From NCBI GenBank assembly GCA_036244855.1, contig BQKZ01004076.1:1-37603 (forward strand): a DNA stretch of 37,603 nt. The letters run 5' to 3'. Both the position numbers and the translations under genes were made by a program. Source of the stretch: Temnopleurus reevesii. Taxonomy: Eukaryota > Echinodermata > Echinoidea > Temnopleuroida > Temnopleuridae. Below the pieces are notes generated by a model. That model had not been told where the DNA came from. It worked only from the letters and a program-made list of their open reading frames with translations, and did no database searches. This document shows positions 10,345 through 20,100 of the stretch, piece by piece. Positions within the stretch are counted from its first letter, which is position 1. Each line of letters starts with the position of its first letter.

Positions 10345-13300
10345 TTAAACAGCGACATATCGTTCTGGCCAATGTACATGGCGACCAGACCTAGTGGTTC
10401 TTACATGCGGAAGCGCGTCGTTGCGCTGCTCTGACGCTTTTGATGCTGGCGGTTTCGATAAAGGCGCGCTCTTGACAACTTTCGCGGAAATTGTTTCGGA
10501 AGTACGTGCGACGTCATCAGCCTGCTTTTCGAGGTACGCAACTTTTAATCGGTCTAGACTCACTGTCTCGCGCTTTCCGCGTATGTCCAAAGTGAAAAAC
10601 TTGTTATTCCTCTTCAAAACCTTGAAAGGACCGTTATACGGTTGCTGCAAAGGTTTACGTACAGCGTCGACCCTAACAAATACGTAGGAGCTGGTAAACA
10701 GATCCTTCGGAACGTAAGAATTCTTCTGTTCAGCTCGTGTAGGGGTTAGAATGCAATCACTCATGTGTTGTTTCAATCGTGAAACATAATCGCTCGGATC
10801 TAATTCTGTGCGCACGGGCGCGATGAACTGACCTGGCAGACGCAAGGTGGTGCCGTACACCAACTCTGCAGGCGAGCATGTAAGATCTTCCTTGACACTA
10901 GTTCGTATGCCAAGCAATATCAAAGGCAAGTGCTCTTGCCAGCGTTGCGGGTCGCGTTGAGCTTTGAGGGCAGATTTGAACTGCCTATGGAAGCGTTCCA
11001 CTAAACCGTTTGCCTGTGGATGGTACGATGTGGTACGGACTCTGGTGGTACCGAGCAGATTGGTTAGTTCCGCAAATAAGGAAGACTCAAATTGTCTGCC
11101 GCGATCCGTAGTTAAACGATCGGGTGCTCCGAATACGGAAATCCACCCTTCCACAAACGCTTGGGCGACCGTTTCTGCCGTAATGTCGCGAATCGGTACA
11201 GCCACCGGCCAACGAGTGAATCTATCTACGCAAGTAAGGACATACGTATATCCGTTAGAAGGTGGAAGCGGACCAACGAGGTCGATATGTACATGGCTGA
11301 AACGTGCGTCGGGTGCACTGAATGCGCTGAGGGGTGCCTTGACGTGCCGGTTAACCTTAGAGCGCTGGCATGGAATGCATGATTGTGCCCATTGTCGAAC
11401 TTGCTTGTTGACGCCAGGCCAAACATAGCGCATTGTAATAGCCTTCTGGGTTGCGCGAATGCCAGGATGAGATAAGCCATGTATTGAGTCAAAAACAGCT
11501 CTCCTGTATTCTGTGGGTACAAATGGGCGCACGAGATCGTGTGACACGTCACATATGATCTCTTCGGAAGTACCAATCAGCGGTATGGATCGGAGAAGCA
11601 TGCTGCTCTGCTCTTCTGAGCGCAATAATGCTTGTAATGCGGTGTCAGACTTCTGCGCCTTAGCGAGCGATTCGAAATCGACGCGCGCTTCGGTGCGCAG
11701 GGCATTGATTTCTGGTCGAGATAAAGCGTCTGCAACTGCATTGTCGGTCCCTTTAACGTGACGCAAGTCTGTCGTGTATTGGGCGATGTAGTCGAGTTGT
11801 CGGATTTCGCGTTGGTTATATCGGTCAGGTTTGGCATGGAATGCGTATATTAACGGCTTATGGTCCGTGAACACACAAAATGGCCGTCCATCGAGCATAT
11901 AACGGAAATGCTTGATCGTCAAGAATACCGCCAAAAGTTCACGACCAAAAGTACTGTAGCGGGTCTCCGCCGGTTGGAGTCTGTGCGAAAAGAATGCAAT
12001 CGGTTGCCACGCGTTGCCTTTGAGTTGTTGAACAACTCCACCGACCGCGTTGTTTGACGCATCAACCATGAGGCTCAAGGGGGCATTGACTTCCGGATAG
12101 GCAAGTAACGCAACTCTTGCCAGTGCCTCCTTGATTTCGCGGAAAGACTCCTCGCATTGAGGGGTCCATTCTAACGTCTTGCACGAACGCTTGCCACGTT
12201 TACGCTTTCCCAACAAATCTGTAAGTGGAGTCAGGATCTTTGCGCATTCCGGAATGAATCTCCTATAAAAGTTCACGAGACCCAAGAAGCTGCGCAAGCT
12301 CTTGAGAGATGTAGGCGTCTTCGCATCGCGGATCGCGCTGACCTTGGCAGGCAGAGGGCCGATTCCTTCGCTAGTAATATGGTGACCAAGGAAATCCAGC
12401 TCGGACATCCCGAACTCGCATTTATTCGGATTGATCACGACACCATATTTCTGCAAACGACCGAAAAGCTCGCGAAGATGCTGTTTGTGCTCTTCTTCGG
12501 TTGCGCTCGCCACAAGTAGATCATCAATGTACGCGTATACGAAATCAAGTCCTCGGGTTACTTGATCAATAAACCTCTGGAAGGTTTGCGCCGCGTTGCG
12601 GAGGCCGAAGGGCATTCTCTCAAATTCGTAGAGTCCGAACGGTGTACTGATAGCTGTCTTTTTGATATCTTCCGGCGCAACCGGTATCTGGTGATACGCG
12701 CGTACAAGATCAATTTTCGAAAACACACTCATTCCATGCAGATGACCAGCAAAGTCTTGGATATGAGGTATCGGGTATCGGTCCGGAATTGTTGCGCGGT
12801 TCAATGATCGGTAATCGCCGCAAGGGCGCCAGTCCCCCTCGGTTTTTTTTGGAACCATATGGAGAGGTGACGACCATTGGCTGCTAGATGTGCGGACAAT
12901 TCCGAGGTCGAGCATGTGCTGGAATTCGTCGCGAGCAATTTTGAGCTTGTCTGGTGCAAGTCTGCGCGGTCTTGCAAACACCGGAGGGCCGCGCGTCTCG
13001 ATGTGGTGGACCACATCGTGCTTTAGGGCTTGTGCGCTGTAGATGGGTACAGTGATATCACCATACTCCGCGCGCAACATGTCGTATAGCGGGTGATAAT
13101 CGGTGTTGCGTACAGGGCTTATGCGCGGACAGTTTGAAGGACTGCCCGTTACGTCGAGGCCGGTCAAACAATCAAGCAACTTGCGCCTGCTTACATCAAC
13201 CAGTAATCGGAAATTGTGCAGAAAATCCGCACCGAGGATCCCCATAGGCACATCAGCGATAATAAACAGCCATCGAAACGTTCGCCGCAGACCAAAGTTC

Positions 13301-13548
13301 AGCGTGAGTGAACATTGACCATAAGTATGGATTATAGAACCGTTAGCCGCTTTGAGAGTGAAATCAGATTTGCGCATTCGTTGCTGTTTTGTGGGCGGAA
13401 AAACAGAGACGGCAGCACCAGTATCAACAAGAAATCTGTTTCTGGATTCTATGTCTGTGACGTAAAATAGGCGATCAAATATGTCGTGCTGACCAGTGGG
13501 GTATGTCGCCGCGCTACACCGCTGGTCAACTAGTTTTCCGACAGAGCG
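10345..13548 (-). CDS. pol: Pol polyprotein: protease, reverse transcriptase, RNase H, integrase
   Basis: The frame opens after a stop at 13549-13551, overlaps the end of gag and runs without interruption to 10345 (about 1067 codons). The first ATG (13377) lies downstream of the protease active site, so Pol is almost certainly made as a Gag-Pol fusion. The aspartic protease site FLVDTGAA lies at about 13437-13414. Counting residues from that ATG, the reverse transcriptase shows [14 protein letters not shown] (about 220), [14 protein letters not shown] (about 256) and the catalytic YIDD (about 282). RNase H follows with its D-E-D residues ([24 protein letters not shown]). Integrase has an H-H-C-C zinc module (SHPGIRATQ...SCIPCQ) and the D-D-E core ([25 protein letters not shown]). 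No frameshift or stop interrupts it. The Pol end carries no recognisable chromodomain. Confidence 0.95.
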   Translation of the reverse strand, partial: RSVGKLVDQRCSAATYPTGQHDIFDRLFYVTDIESRNRFLVDTGAAVSVFPPTKQQRMRKSDFTLKAANGSIIHTYGQCSLTLNFGLRRTFRWLFIIADVPMGILGADFLHNFRLLVDVSRRKLLDCLTGLDVTGSPSNCPRISPVRNTDYHPLYDMLRAEYGDITVPIYSAQALKHDVVHHIETRGPPVFARPRRLAPDKLKIARDEFQHMLDLGIVRTSSSQWSSPLHMVPKKTEGDWRPCGDYRSLNRATIPDRYPIPHIQDFAGHLHGMSVFSKIDLVRAYHQIPVAPEDIKKTAISTPFGLYEFERMPFGLRNAAQTFQRFIDQVTRGLDFVYAYIDDLLVASATEEEHKQHLRELFGRLQKYGVVINPNKCEFGMSELDFLGHHITSEGIGPLPAKVSAIRDAKTPTSLKSLRSFLGLVNFYRRFIPECAKILTPLTDLLGKRKRGKRSCKTLEWTPQCEESFREIKEALARVALLAYPEVNAPLSLMVDASNNAVGGVVQQLKGNAWQPIAFFSHRLQPAETRYSTFGRELLAVFLTIKHFRYMLDGRPFCVFTDHKPLIYAFHAKPDRYNQREIRQLDYIAQYTTDLRHVKGTDNAVADALSRPEINALRTEARVDFESLAKAQKSDTALQALLRSEEQSSMLLRSIPLIGTSEEIICDVSHDLVRPFVPTEYRRAVFDSIHGLSHPGIRATQKAITMRYVWPGVNKQVRQWAQSCIPCQRSKVNRHVKAPLSAFSAPDARFSHVHIDLVGPLPPSNGYTYVLTCVDRFTRWPVAVPIRDITAETVAQAFVEGWISVFGAPDRLTTDRGRQFESSLFAELTNLLGTTRVRTTSYHPQANGLVERFHRQFKSALKAQRDPQRWQEHLPLILLGIRTSVKEDLTCSPAELVYGTTLRLPGQFIAPVRTELDPSDYVSRLKQHMSDCILTPTRAEQKNSYVPKDLFTSSYVFVRVDAVRKPLQQPYNGPFKVLKRNNKFFTLDIRGKRETVSLDRLKVAYLEKQADDVARTSETISAKVVKSAPLSKPPASKASEQRNDALPHVRTTRSGRHVHWPERYVAV
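13530..13548 (-). promoter_or_regulatory. Candidate -1 ribosomal frameshift site in the gag-pol overlap
   Basis: The last gag codons before the TAG stop are TCG GAA AAC. A slip of one base back at GGAAAAC enters the pol frame exactly where it is open. Pairing after slippage (GAA to GGA, AAC to AAA) is tolerable through G-U and wobble pairs, though it is not a canonical X-XXY-YYZ heptamer. The overlap is only 19 nt, so any shift must happen here. I did not identify a downstream pseudoknot by eye. Confidence 0.55.
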
Positions 13549-14363
13549 CTATTTTGGCGTGCGCATGGCGAACGGCAACGGTGTGCGTTGTCACCAAATT
13601 TATTATGGTACCAACATAATTCATTGGAAAGTGCATCAGATGAGGAGTCGCGCCTTGTGGGTTTTTTGTTGCGATTTCGGCTACGGCTCCTACTACGGTC
13701 TCGTTCGATGCTTCCCACAACAACTGCGAGCTCGCGCACTAGTTTGGTTAGCTCAGAAACTTGGGTTTCGAGAGCGCTGTTGGTTTTTGAATTGTGTTCG
13801 GGCGCGATGGCAGCAATTGCGGGCGCGTATGGTTGCGTCTCGACAATGCGGTCGGCAAGTGAGGCTAGTTCCGTTAACGGGAGAGTCTCACTGGTCGATG
13901 CCAGTATTTGCCGAACATTTACGGGCAGTCTCTGTAGGAACAACTGTTTAAAAATTCCTTTTTCTAATTTTTGTTCACCTAGGAGTTGCTCCATGCGTCT
14001 TAACAATTGCGAAGGCTTCCTATCTCCTAACTCCTCTTCTGTGAGGAGAAGTTGCACCCTTCTTTGTTCTGAAGCACTAACTCGTGCTATGAGACTTTTT
14101 TTTAGTATGGAATAAGGCTCTGATTCTGGAGGATTTATGAGAATATCTCTAATTTCCTGAGCCACATCTTGGGGCAGGGCGGAAATCACATGAGCATATT
14201 TCGTTTGTTCTTGTGTGATGCCCCTTGTAGTAAATTGGGCTTCGGCCTGGGCAAACCAGACTAGGGGGTCTGTTCGCCAGAAAGGTGGTAACTTTATTGC
14301 TACCGCTTGGATAGGTGGTACGTGTTCGCGTGCGGACTCATTCACTGGCGATTCTGTCGCCAT
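13530..14363 (-). CDS. gag: Gag polyprotein with C-H-C-C zinc knuckle
   Basis: 277 residues from the ATG at 14363 (context AAAATGG). The frame is open 15 codons further up, but the upstream Met lies in leader sequence. The N-terminal half resembles gypsy capsid sequences ([19 protein letters not shown]). A basic Arg-Ser stretch (about 223-236) precedes a knuckle with C250, H253, C263 and C267, spacing C-x2-H-x9-C-x3-C. That order differs from the retroviral CCHC and matches the CsRn1-type box. It forms the particle and binds the element RNA. The last 19 bases overlap pol in another frame. Confidence 0.92.
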   Translation of the reverse strand: MATESPVNESAREHVPPIQAVAIKLPPFWRTDPLVWFAQAEAQFTTRGITQEQTKYAHVISALPQDVAQEIRDILINPPESEPYSILKKSLIARVSASEQRRVQLLLTEEELGDRKPSQLLRRMEQLLGEQKLEKGIFKQLFLQRLPVNVRQILASTSETLPLTELASLADRIVETQPYAPAIAAIAPEHNSKTNSALETQVSELTKLVRELAVVVGSIERDRSRSRSRNRNKKPTRRDSSSDALSNELCWYHNKFGDNAHRCRSPCARQNSALSEN

Positions 14364-14408
14364 TTTGGAAGTACTTGGATAATGTATAATACAACGTACA
14401 ATATACAA

Positions 14409-14651
14409 TATAACAATAAGTATGAAAAATTGACTTTGTAATAGAGTTCACGACAAGTAAATAGAGTTCTCAATTGGCGATGAGAGTAGTACGGTCCGCA
14501 AGTGGCGAGGAGTTGCTGAGGCTGTCGATCGGTCCTCTACGGAGTTGGGACAACGTCAGGCCACCATCAGCTTGGATGACTACTTGTCTGTCGGGACAGG
14601 CCTCACGATCCGTCTGCTGGACGTCCTTCGCATCACGTCGGGGTCACCAGT
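14409..14651 (-). other. Untranslated leader between 5' LTR and gag
   Basis: About 240-290 nt (to the gag ATG at 14363) of non-coding sequence following the primer-binding site, where packaging and dimerisation signals would lie. I see no coding frame in element sense. Confidence 0.6.
14632..14649 (-). other. Primer-binding site for tRNA-Trp
   Basis: The plus strand reads atcacgtcggggtcacca, the 18 bases at the 3' end of animal tRNA-Trp including CCA (matched from memory of the tRNA). The element RNA is thus exactly complementary. It begins two bases after the 5' LTR, the usual spacing. Confidence 0.9.
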
Positions 14652-15294
14652 TTAGAAATTCTCGTTATGAGGTAGATTTCTCTTTCGCGACGACCAACGA
14701 CACACAAGGAGGCTAGGCGGTAGTCACCGGAGTAAGGTAGAGATGAAGTTTTATTCATAAGAACAAAAACCCCCTAGTTAAATTCTGGTCAAAGCATAAA
14801 AATCCCGCATACGGCCATATTTGCCTCTGGCAAAATTAGGTCTCGACTGTCATCGTGTCGATGCTATACTGTAGTGTAGTGCCGACGGGACAGTCTCAGA
14901 AATGTTGTTCCTATCAATTCAGATATATTGACGATGAGTGACGCTAAGGCGTTCACCCAAGATGGACTTTCACTCCGCGTAAATCTGGGAACTACTTTGA
15001 TATGGTACAGTGAATTTGTACTTAAAAATATATAAGGTGAATTACAAATGCTACAATCTAAATGCCAACATTTAAGGAAGTGCTAAATCTATGTATAAAC
15101 GATTAATAACCATGAAAATTAATAAAAATCAAATTACATAAATATAGGGTACTATTCATTAAGCGTAAGGCAATCATAGTGATGCGGTTTCTATACGAGT
15201 AACGTGGGCAAAACGGCGCCAAAACATAAAATGATGGCTTCAAACAGGCAAAAATGCGGCGAAAAATCTGAACATATGTGTTCGGATCACCACA
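14652..15294 (-). repeat. 5' LTR of the gypsy element
   Basis: 643 bp, seemingly identical to 9555-10197, so the insertion is recent. It should carry the promoter and poly(A) signals of the element. Confidence 0.95.
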
Positions 15295-15299
15295 GATTT
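15295..15299. repeat. Target-site duplication of the LTR element (right)
   Basis: GATTT, matching 9550-9554. Confidence 0.8.
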
Positions 15300-16066
15300 A
15301 AGGAAATGGTGTACTTTTCAAACGTCGAGGCTAACAATTTCGGAATATGCATGAGGATTGAAATCAAAATGTAAATCACCTATCAGTTGAACCAAGAATT
15401 TTCTTGTGAGAGAAAGCATGGTAATTAAACATACCTACATGTTTCCTCTTCTTATAAAATATATGACCCAGGTGTATGGTCATTCACATTTTTAATCTAT
15501 ATCATGCATATTCCAGAATAGTTCACATTTCTGAAAATGGAATTTCGATATTGCTTTGTATTGCTACTGTAATCAGGGCCTTGGGTAATAAAACTATTGC
15601 GATGTGCATAAAATTCAGCACATTAAATAATGGGATATTGCATCATGGTTAATCATACTTTTAAAAAAAAATCTGTTAAGAAGACTCTTGGCGATGTTCA
15701 CAGATTTGTAACATAAAAGAGATACGATAGATTTTGCATTTAATCGTATCTCTATGGTACATGTTTTGCCATAGTCTTACGATCAAATCGAAAGTTTAAT
15801 TGCATCTTTTATGTTACATGCCCCTGGTTATGCAGAGTCCCACAGGAATAGAAAGAAGGCCATGCACAGACTTCCCAAAGTCTTCCTTCATTCCTCTCAT
15901 GAAAATTTCAATAGAAAAACTCAAACAACCACCATGCAGGCGATGCTATGAATTCCCTGCATGATTCAGCAAAATGAGCCTTCATTGAGGTCTCCCACAT
16001 AAGATACACTACATAACACACGAGGATAAATTAACATAACCATTATTAGAAAGACAGTAATTCTAA
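15300..16066. other. Non-coding flank, possible 3' part of the channel gene
   Basis: AT-rich. Apart from a family B palindrome I found no exon here. I looked for the missing last coding exon of the chloride channel, following LKE, and saw none with convincing sequence. Confidence 0.4.
15703..15826. repeat. Palindromic MITE, family B (copy 2)
   Basis: The left end cagatttgtaacataaaag is inverted at the right end as cttttatgttacatgcccctg. The inner arms share 'gatacgat...atcgtatc'. It is related to the copy at 8875-8986. Confidence 0.55.
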
Positions 16067-16233
16067 GGGGGTGTTGCTCAAAGGTTGCAATTGATCGCAA
16101 CTTGCAGTTGATCGGTGCGCGCCAATCAAAATCATGGTTTCATGCGCGTATTGTTAAATGCACACACCACGAGCGAATGAAAATGTGCGTTACAGTTTGC
16201 AAAGTTGCAGTTGATTTTGAGCAACACCCCCCC
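16067..16233. repeat. Foldback MITE with gggggtgttgctcaaa termini
   Basis: The left end gggggtgttgctcaaa (from 16067) is inverted at the right end (ttttgagcaacacccccc, to 16233). The inner arms pair (gcaacttgcagttgatc against gcaaagttgcagttgatt, each partly self-inverted). It is 167 bp and non-coding, with a higher G+C centre (gcgcgcc) than its surroundings. Confidence 0.75.
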
Positions 16234-16819
16234 AAGTCTATTTTCTATGCACCTTAAATTCATGTAAGCTCCATGGAAGTAGCTTACTACAAATATGAGT
16301 ACACAGGAGGCATTCAAAATAGCTATGAAATGCTTTGCATCATTTGGATTCAATAAGCTAGTGACCTACTTTATTTAATCTCCTTTTAAGAGAAGTACTG
16401 CAACACATGAACATGAAATCGTTGGCAATGATATTGGAATGAGTGGAATCATGCCAATTTTTTTAGCATACCTACTTGCCAAACATTCCAATTTCCCTAA
16501 GCATTGCTTAAATCTGATATTCTGCTACACAAAGTTTAATATCATATTAAAATTGAAACATTTAGGAAAATGCAAATGTCAAAATCTGCAAATCAACCAA
16601 TATGTGCAAATCTGCAATCAAGCACCGACCAATAATATTAATGATGCAATACCAAGGAAGCAGCTTCAGTTCTTCAAACTGTTTTCCAAGCAGGCCATGC
16701 AATAATATACGGCTAACCAATCAAACAACAACTATTTGATATGTTGAGTCAGACCTGTCTATAGTGGCCACCTAAGAAAGCAACTCAGGAGGCCAATATA
16801 AGCGGGTCAGCAACATAGA

Positions 16820-16982
16820 CCAGGGCGATGTTTCACGTAGATTGGAAAGACTTGAAGAATGACTTCAAAATTGACTGGTATGCGTCCTTGTAAGTAATGC
16901 TTGACAATATTATGCATATTCATCTCAAATACTAATACCAGTTGTTTTAAAGTCTTTCTTATCTTGGTAAAACACCATCCAG
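16820..16982. repeat. Palindromic MITE, family A (copy 2)
   Basis: The ends are ccagggcgatgtttcac and ttggtaaaacaccatccagg, with inner arms 'gacttgaagaatgactt' and 'gttgttttaaagtctttctt'. It ends 44 bp downstream of the channel's last recognised exon. Confidence 0.75.
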
Positions 16983-17026
16983 GTGGTTAGCAAGACAAGT
17001 TTGACTCTATTATATTTAATGCTTAC

Positions 17027-17113
17027 CTCTTTAAGAGCTACCACACCCATAAGCCTGCCAAGAGTAGTGACGTAGGCATGGTTCAGACCAAGTAGTGAGA
17101 ACAGAGAGTGTAC
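17027..17113 (-). CDS. CLCN2: ClC exon 13 of those visible (second half of CBS2)
   Basis: 29 codons, phase 0 at both ends, acceptor cag and donor GTAAGC. It encodes [20 protein letters not shown] followed by LMGVVALKE, the conserved end of CBS2. In vertebrate ClC-2 a short cytosolic tail follows; its exon is missing here. A partial copy of this exon lies at 17260-17298. Confidence 0.9.
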
Positions 17114-20100
17114 CTGTTACGATAATAAAAAAAGAACAGAAAAAAGATGCATTAAAATGATGAAAAATAAAAATTACAAATGTCATAGATTCCAAGGGTC
17201 AGAGACCAAAATGCAAGAGATTCATTCAAGCAAAAGCTATACAGAAGGGCAAAAAAAGGTGTATGGTTCGGGCCAAGCAAGGCAAATAGTGAATGCACCT
17301 GTCAGGATAAAAAAAAATGCATAGATGCATGAAAAAATTAGACAATTTCTATAGATTATGCAAGTCAGGGGTGGAAGTTGACTGTTACTTTACATCCATA
17401 AAGAGGCTTGAAATAAAAATATTCCTAATTACTGCATGGAAGTTTACTTGTCCTAGCTATTGAATTTCCCTTAATTTGTGGGGCCAGATAGTATTCATTT
17501 GAGGTGACTTCTTTGTGGTGCGGATGATTTACACATCCATATAACCTCATAACCAAATACAGGCTTTGAGTCATCTTTTTGACACTACAAATTATGGGGG
17601 GGGGGGGTCAACAAGTATTTTTTTGTTTTCAAAGTTTAAACTTTGATGATTCATGCATCATTGCAAACTTAAACGACATTGGTATTTAAAAAAATATATC
17701 CTTGTATTGAACTTCAATCTCATACTGAAGTAAAACCTTCCTGATATAAAGAAAATTGTTTATTTGGGAGAAAAGAGGGGCAGGTAAGGAGGGCATCATG
17801 GAAATCTCTAACAAATCAGAAGCGGGTGCAACCCCATTAGGGTTGTTGTGAAACAAATGAATCAATTTCTTTATGTCATTATATTGATTCAATACCTTTA
17901 ATGATCAATTTTCCTGCCTGTATGTCTTGTGATAAGAGGGAAAGGTATGATTGCATGTGATCAACGTGAGTCATTGCGTGTCTTCCTAGTGGTTAGCACA
18001 TATAAGAGCAAAGTCGTTAACCCTCTCCAGATAGGGAGGGGGGGGGGGACTTATCGTGTATCTGTGCCACTGAAAAAATATTGCGGTATTTGCGTTCAAA
18101 ACTGCTTGCTGTCACAGCTCATTTCAGCTTAGTAGATGTAGAGCGGCCAAACTTCTGGAATATTGTCGATATGTATTATAAGGTAAACTGAGCTGAAATT
18201 TTTATTATCATGCGTTCAAAACTGCTTGCTGTCACAGCTCATTTCAGCTTAGTAGATTCGGAGCGGCCAAACTTCTGGAATATTGCCGAGATGTATTATA
18301 AGGTAAACTGAGCTGAAATGTTTGTTATGCCATCTCTCAGAAAAGGGTATACCTACATTGTAGCCATCTTTGAAGTCCAGTTTATATTTTCAAGAAATCT
18401 TCAGATTCATCCCATGCAAGGTGTTGGAGATCCAGACATTTATATTTAAAACAAATGTTTGAAGTGAAATATCAGGCATACCTTATGCAATGATGTCCTC
18501 TCAACCAAGTGGAATGGAGCAGGATCTATCTGGCAATCCTTGAAGTCCAGCTCATCCCTTAGTTCTTGGTCTTCCCATTCTTCTTTCTGTAAAAATGAAG
18601 ATGAAAAAAGTGAAGAAATTTATGGCTACATTCAAAGAAAATGTTGGGAAACATTATGTATTGCACACTGTCTGCTATAAACTGGCTAACTGCCCATGCA
18701 TATGAGATGAAAAATCTTCTACATGAGGTCTAATTCAAGATAATTTTTGTATTTCTCAAAACCATTTGTATAAACATATAATAATACGAATCAGATAAAG
18801 CAAAATACATGTATGTCAATGACGAAAAGAAAAGGCCTGATGTTTGTTTCTATGCATAGAGTAAAAACTAATTTAGGACTGTGATAGAACATCATTCCTA
18901 ACAAAGAGAAATTATTTTCCTTTTATGGTACCAGATCTACATGTCAATAAGTTTCAAAGGCTCCTTGCTAATGATTGGCCCATTTGAATCAATTGACCAA
19001 ATCCGGCTTGTAACAAACAGTAAGTTTCCTACACAAACCCTATATACCGCTTACAATGACTTTGGAAATAATTGAAAATTTCAGACAAGGTCAAAAGTTC
19101 AGTTAGTTAATGTTCTTAAAAGTAGCTTAGAGCGGGCAATAAACTGCTGACTTTATGAGACTTGGTACCTACCTCTTCTTCAGTCATATCCTCAAACGTC
19201 CCAATAGACTGCAGACAGTACGAGAGAGATAGTGAAGGAGATGAATGTTAAAGGGAGGAAACAGAGAGGGTGATTAGGAAAATGACAGGGATGAAAAGAA
19301 TGTGAAAGTGAAAGAGAGGGAGAGCGACAGAAAGAAACAGAGATGGAGAGATAACAAGATTGAGAGAAGGGGATAGTAGATGATGGAGAGATAGAGATCA
19401 TGGAATGAGACGTGAGTGGTAAGAGAAGAGGAGCGAAAAAAGAAAAATAGAGTGGCACAGAGGGAGGGAAAGAGAGAGAGAGAGAGAGAGAGTAAAATTA
19501 ATAGGAATTGAGAAAGCAACAGAAGGGGATAGTTGACAAGGGAAGAGATGTGGAAAATGAGAGGGAAAAGGAGAGAAAAAGCAGAAGAGAGAAAGACAGA
19601 AGAACAGATTGAGGGGAAGACAAAAAGAGAGTGAAAGTAGAAAGGTGAGGGGAGGACAGAGGAAGTGAAAGTGAGATTTTAAGTGAGATTTTAAAGGAGT
19701 GTGATGTGAATAGAGACATTGATGAACAGAGTGGAGCAGAAAGAGAGGTACAGAGATTCAGAGAGGGAAAAAGAGATAAAGAGAAAAAATAAAGAGAGAT
19801 GGCAGATGCAATGGAGAAACAAAGGGGGAGGATGAAGACAGAAAGAACAAAGAAATGATCCAGGGTGGGAACTCATGGAAATGAAAGCAAGTAGTAAGAA
19901 GAAAGAAGGATTGAATAAAATGGTGAAGATTAAGAACGATAGTGACAGACAGAAAGGTGAAATAATTGAAAGTAAGATTGAAAGGAAGGGACAAGGGATA
20001 AAAAAATAAAAGAAACAACAAACATACATTAGAATTCATAGTCAAATGCACTCAGTATAACAACTGTTAATCTTCAGGGAGAAATATTGGTCCACATTGT

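Larger units (their letters stand above)
9555..15294 (-). mobile_element. Complete Ty3/gypsy LTR retrotransposon, CsRn1-like
   Basis: The element is 5740 bp on the minus strand with 643-bp LTRs, a 5-bp target duplication, a tRNA-Trp primer-binding site, a polypurine tract, gag and pol, with no envelope frame. By eye the two LTRs match base for base at a constant offset of 5097 bp with no indel. Pol order is protease, reverse transcriptase, RNase H, integrase, as in Ty3/gypsy. The tRNA-Trp primer and a Gag knuckle of C-x2-H-x9-C-x3-C are reported traits of the CsRn1 clade (CsRn1 of Clonorchis, Kabuki of Bombyx). All frames look intact, so this copy may be recent and possibly still competent. 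Confidence 0.95.

Noticed and set aside
10394..12057. Plus-strand open frames inside the retrotransposon (up to 154 codons)
   Set aside because: Antisense shadows of pol.
15895..15990. Possible terminal channel exon behind 'ctgaatcatgcag' on the minus strand
   Set aside because: In phase it gives about eleven codons with no resemblance to the residues that follow LKE in ClC-2.
19192..20051. Several Ser/Leu/Phe-rich minus-strand frames
   Set aside because: Caused by the polypyrimidine composition. Apart from the 36-nt exon there is no splice-consistent coding sequence.
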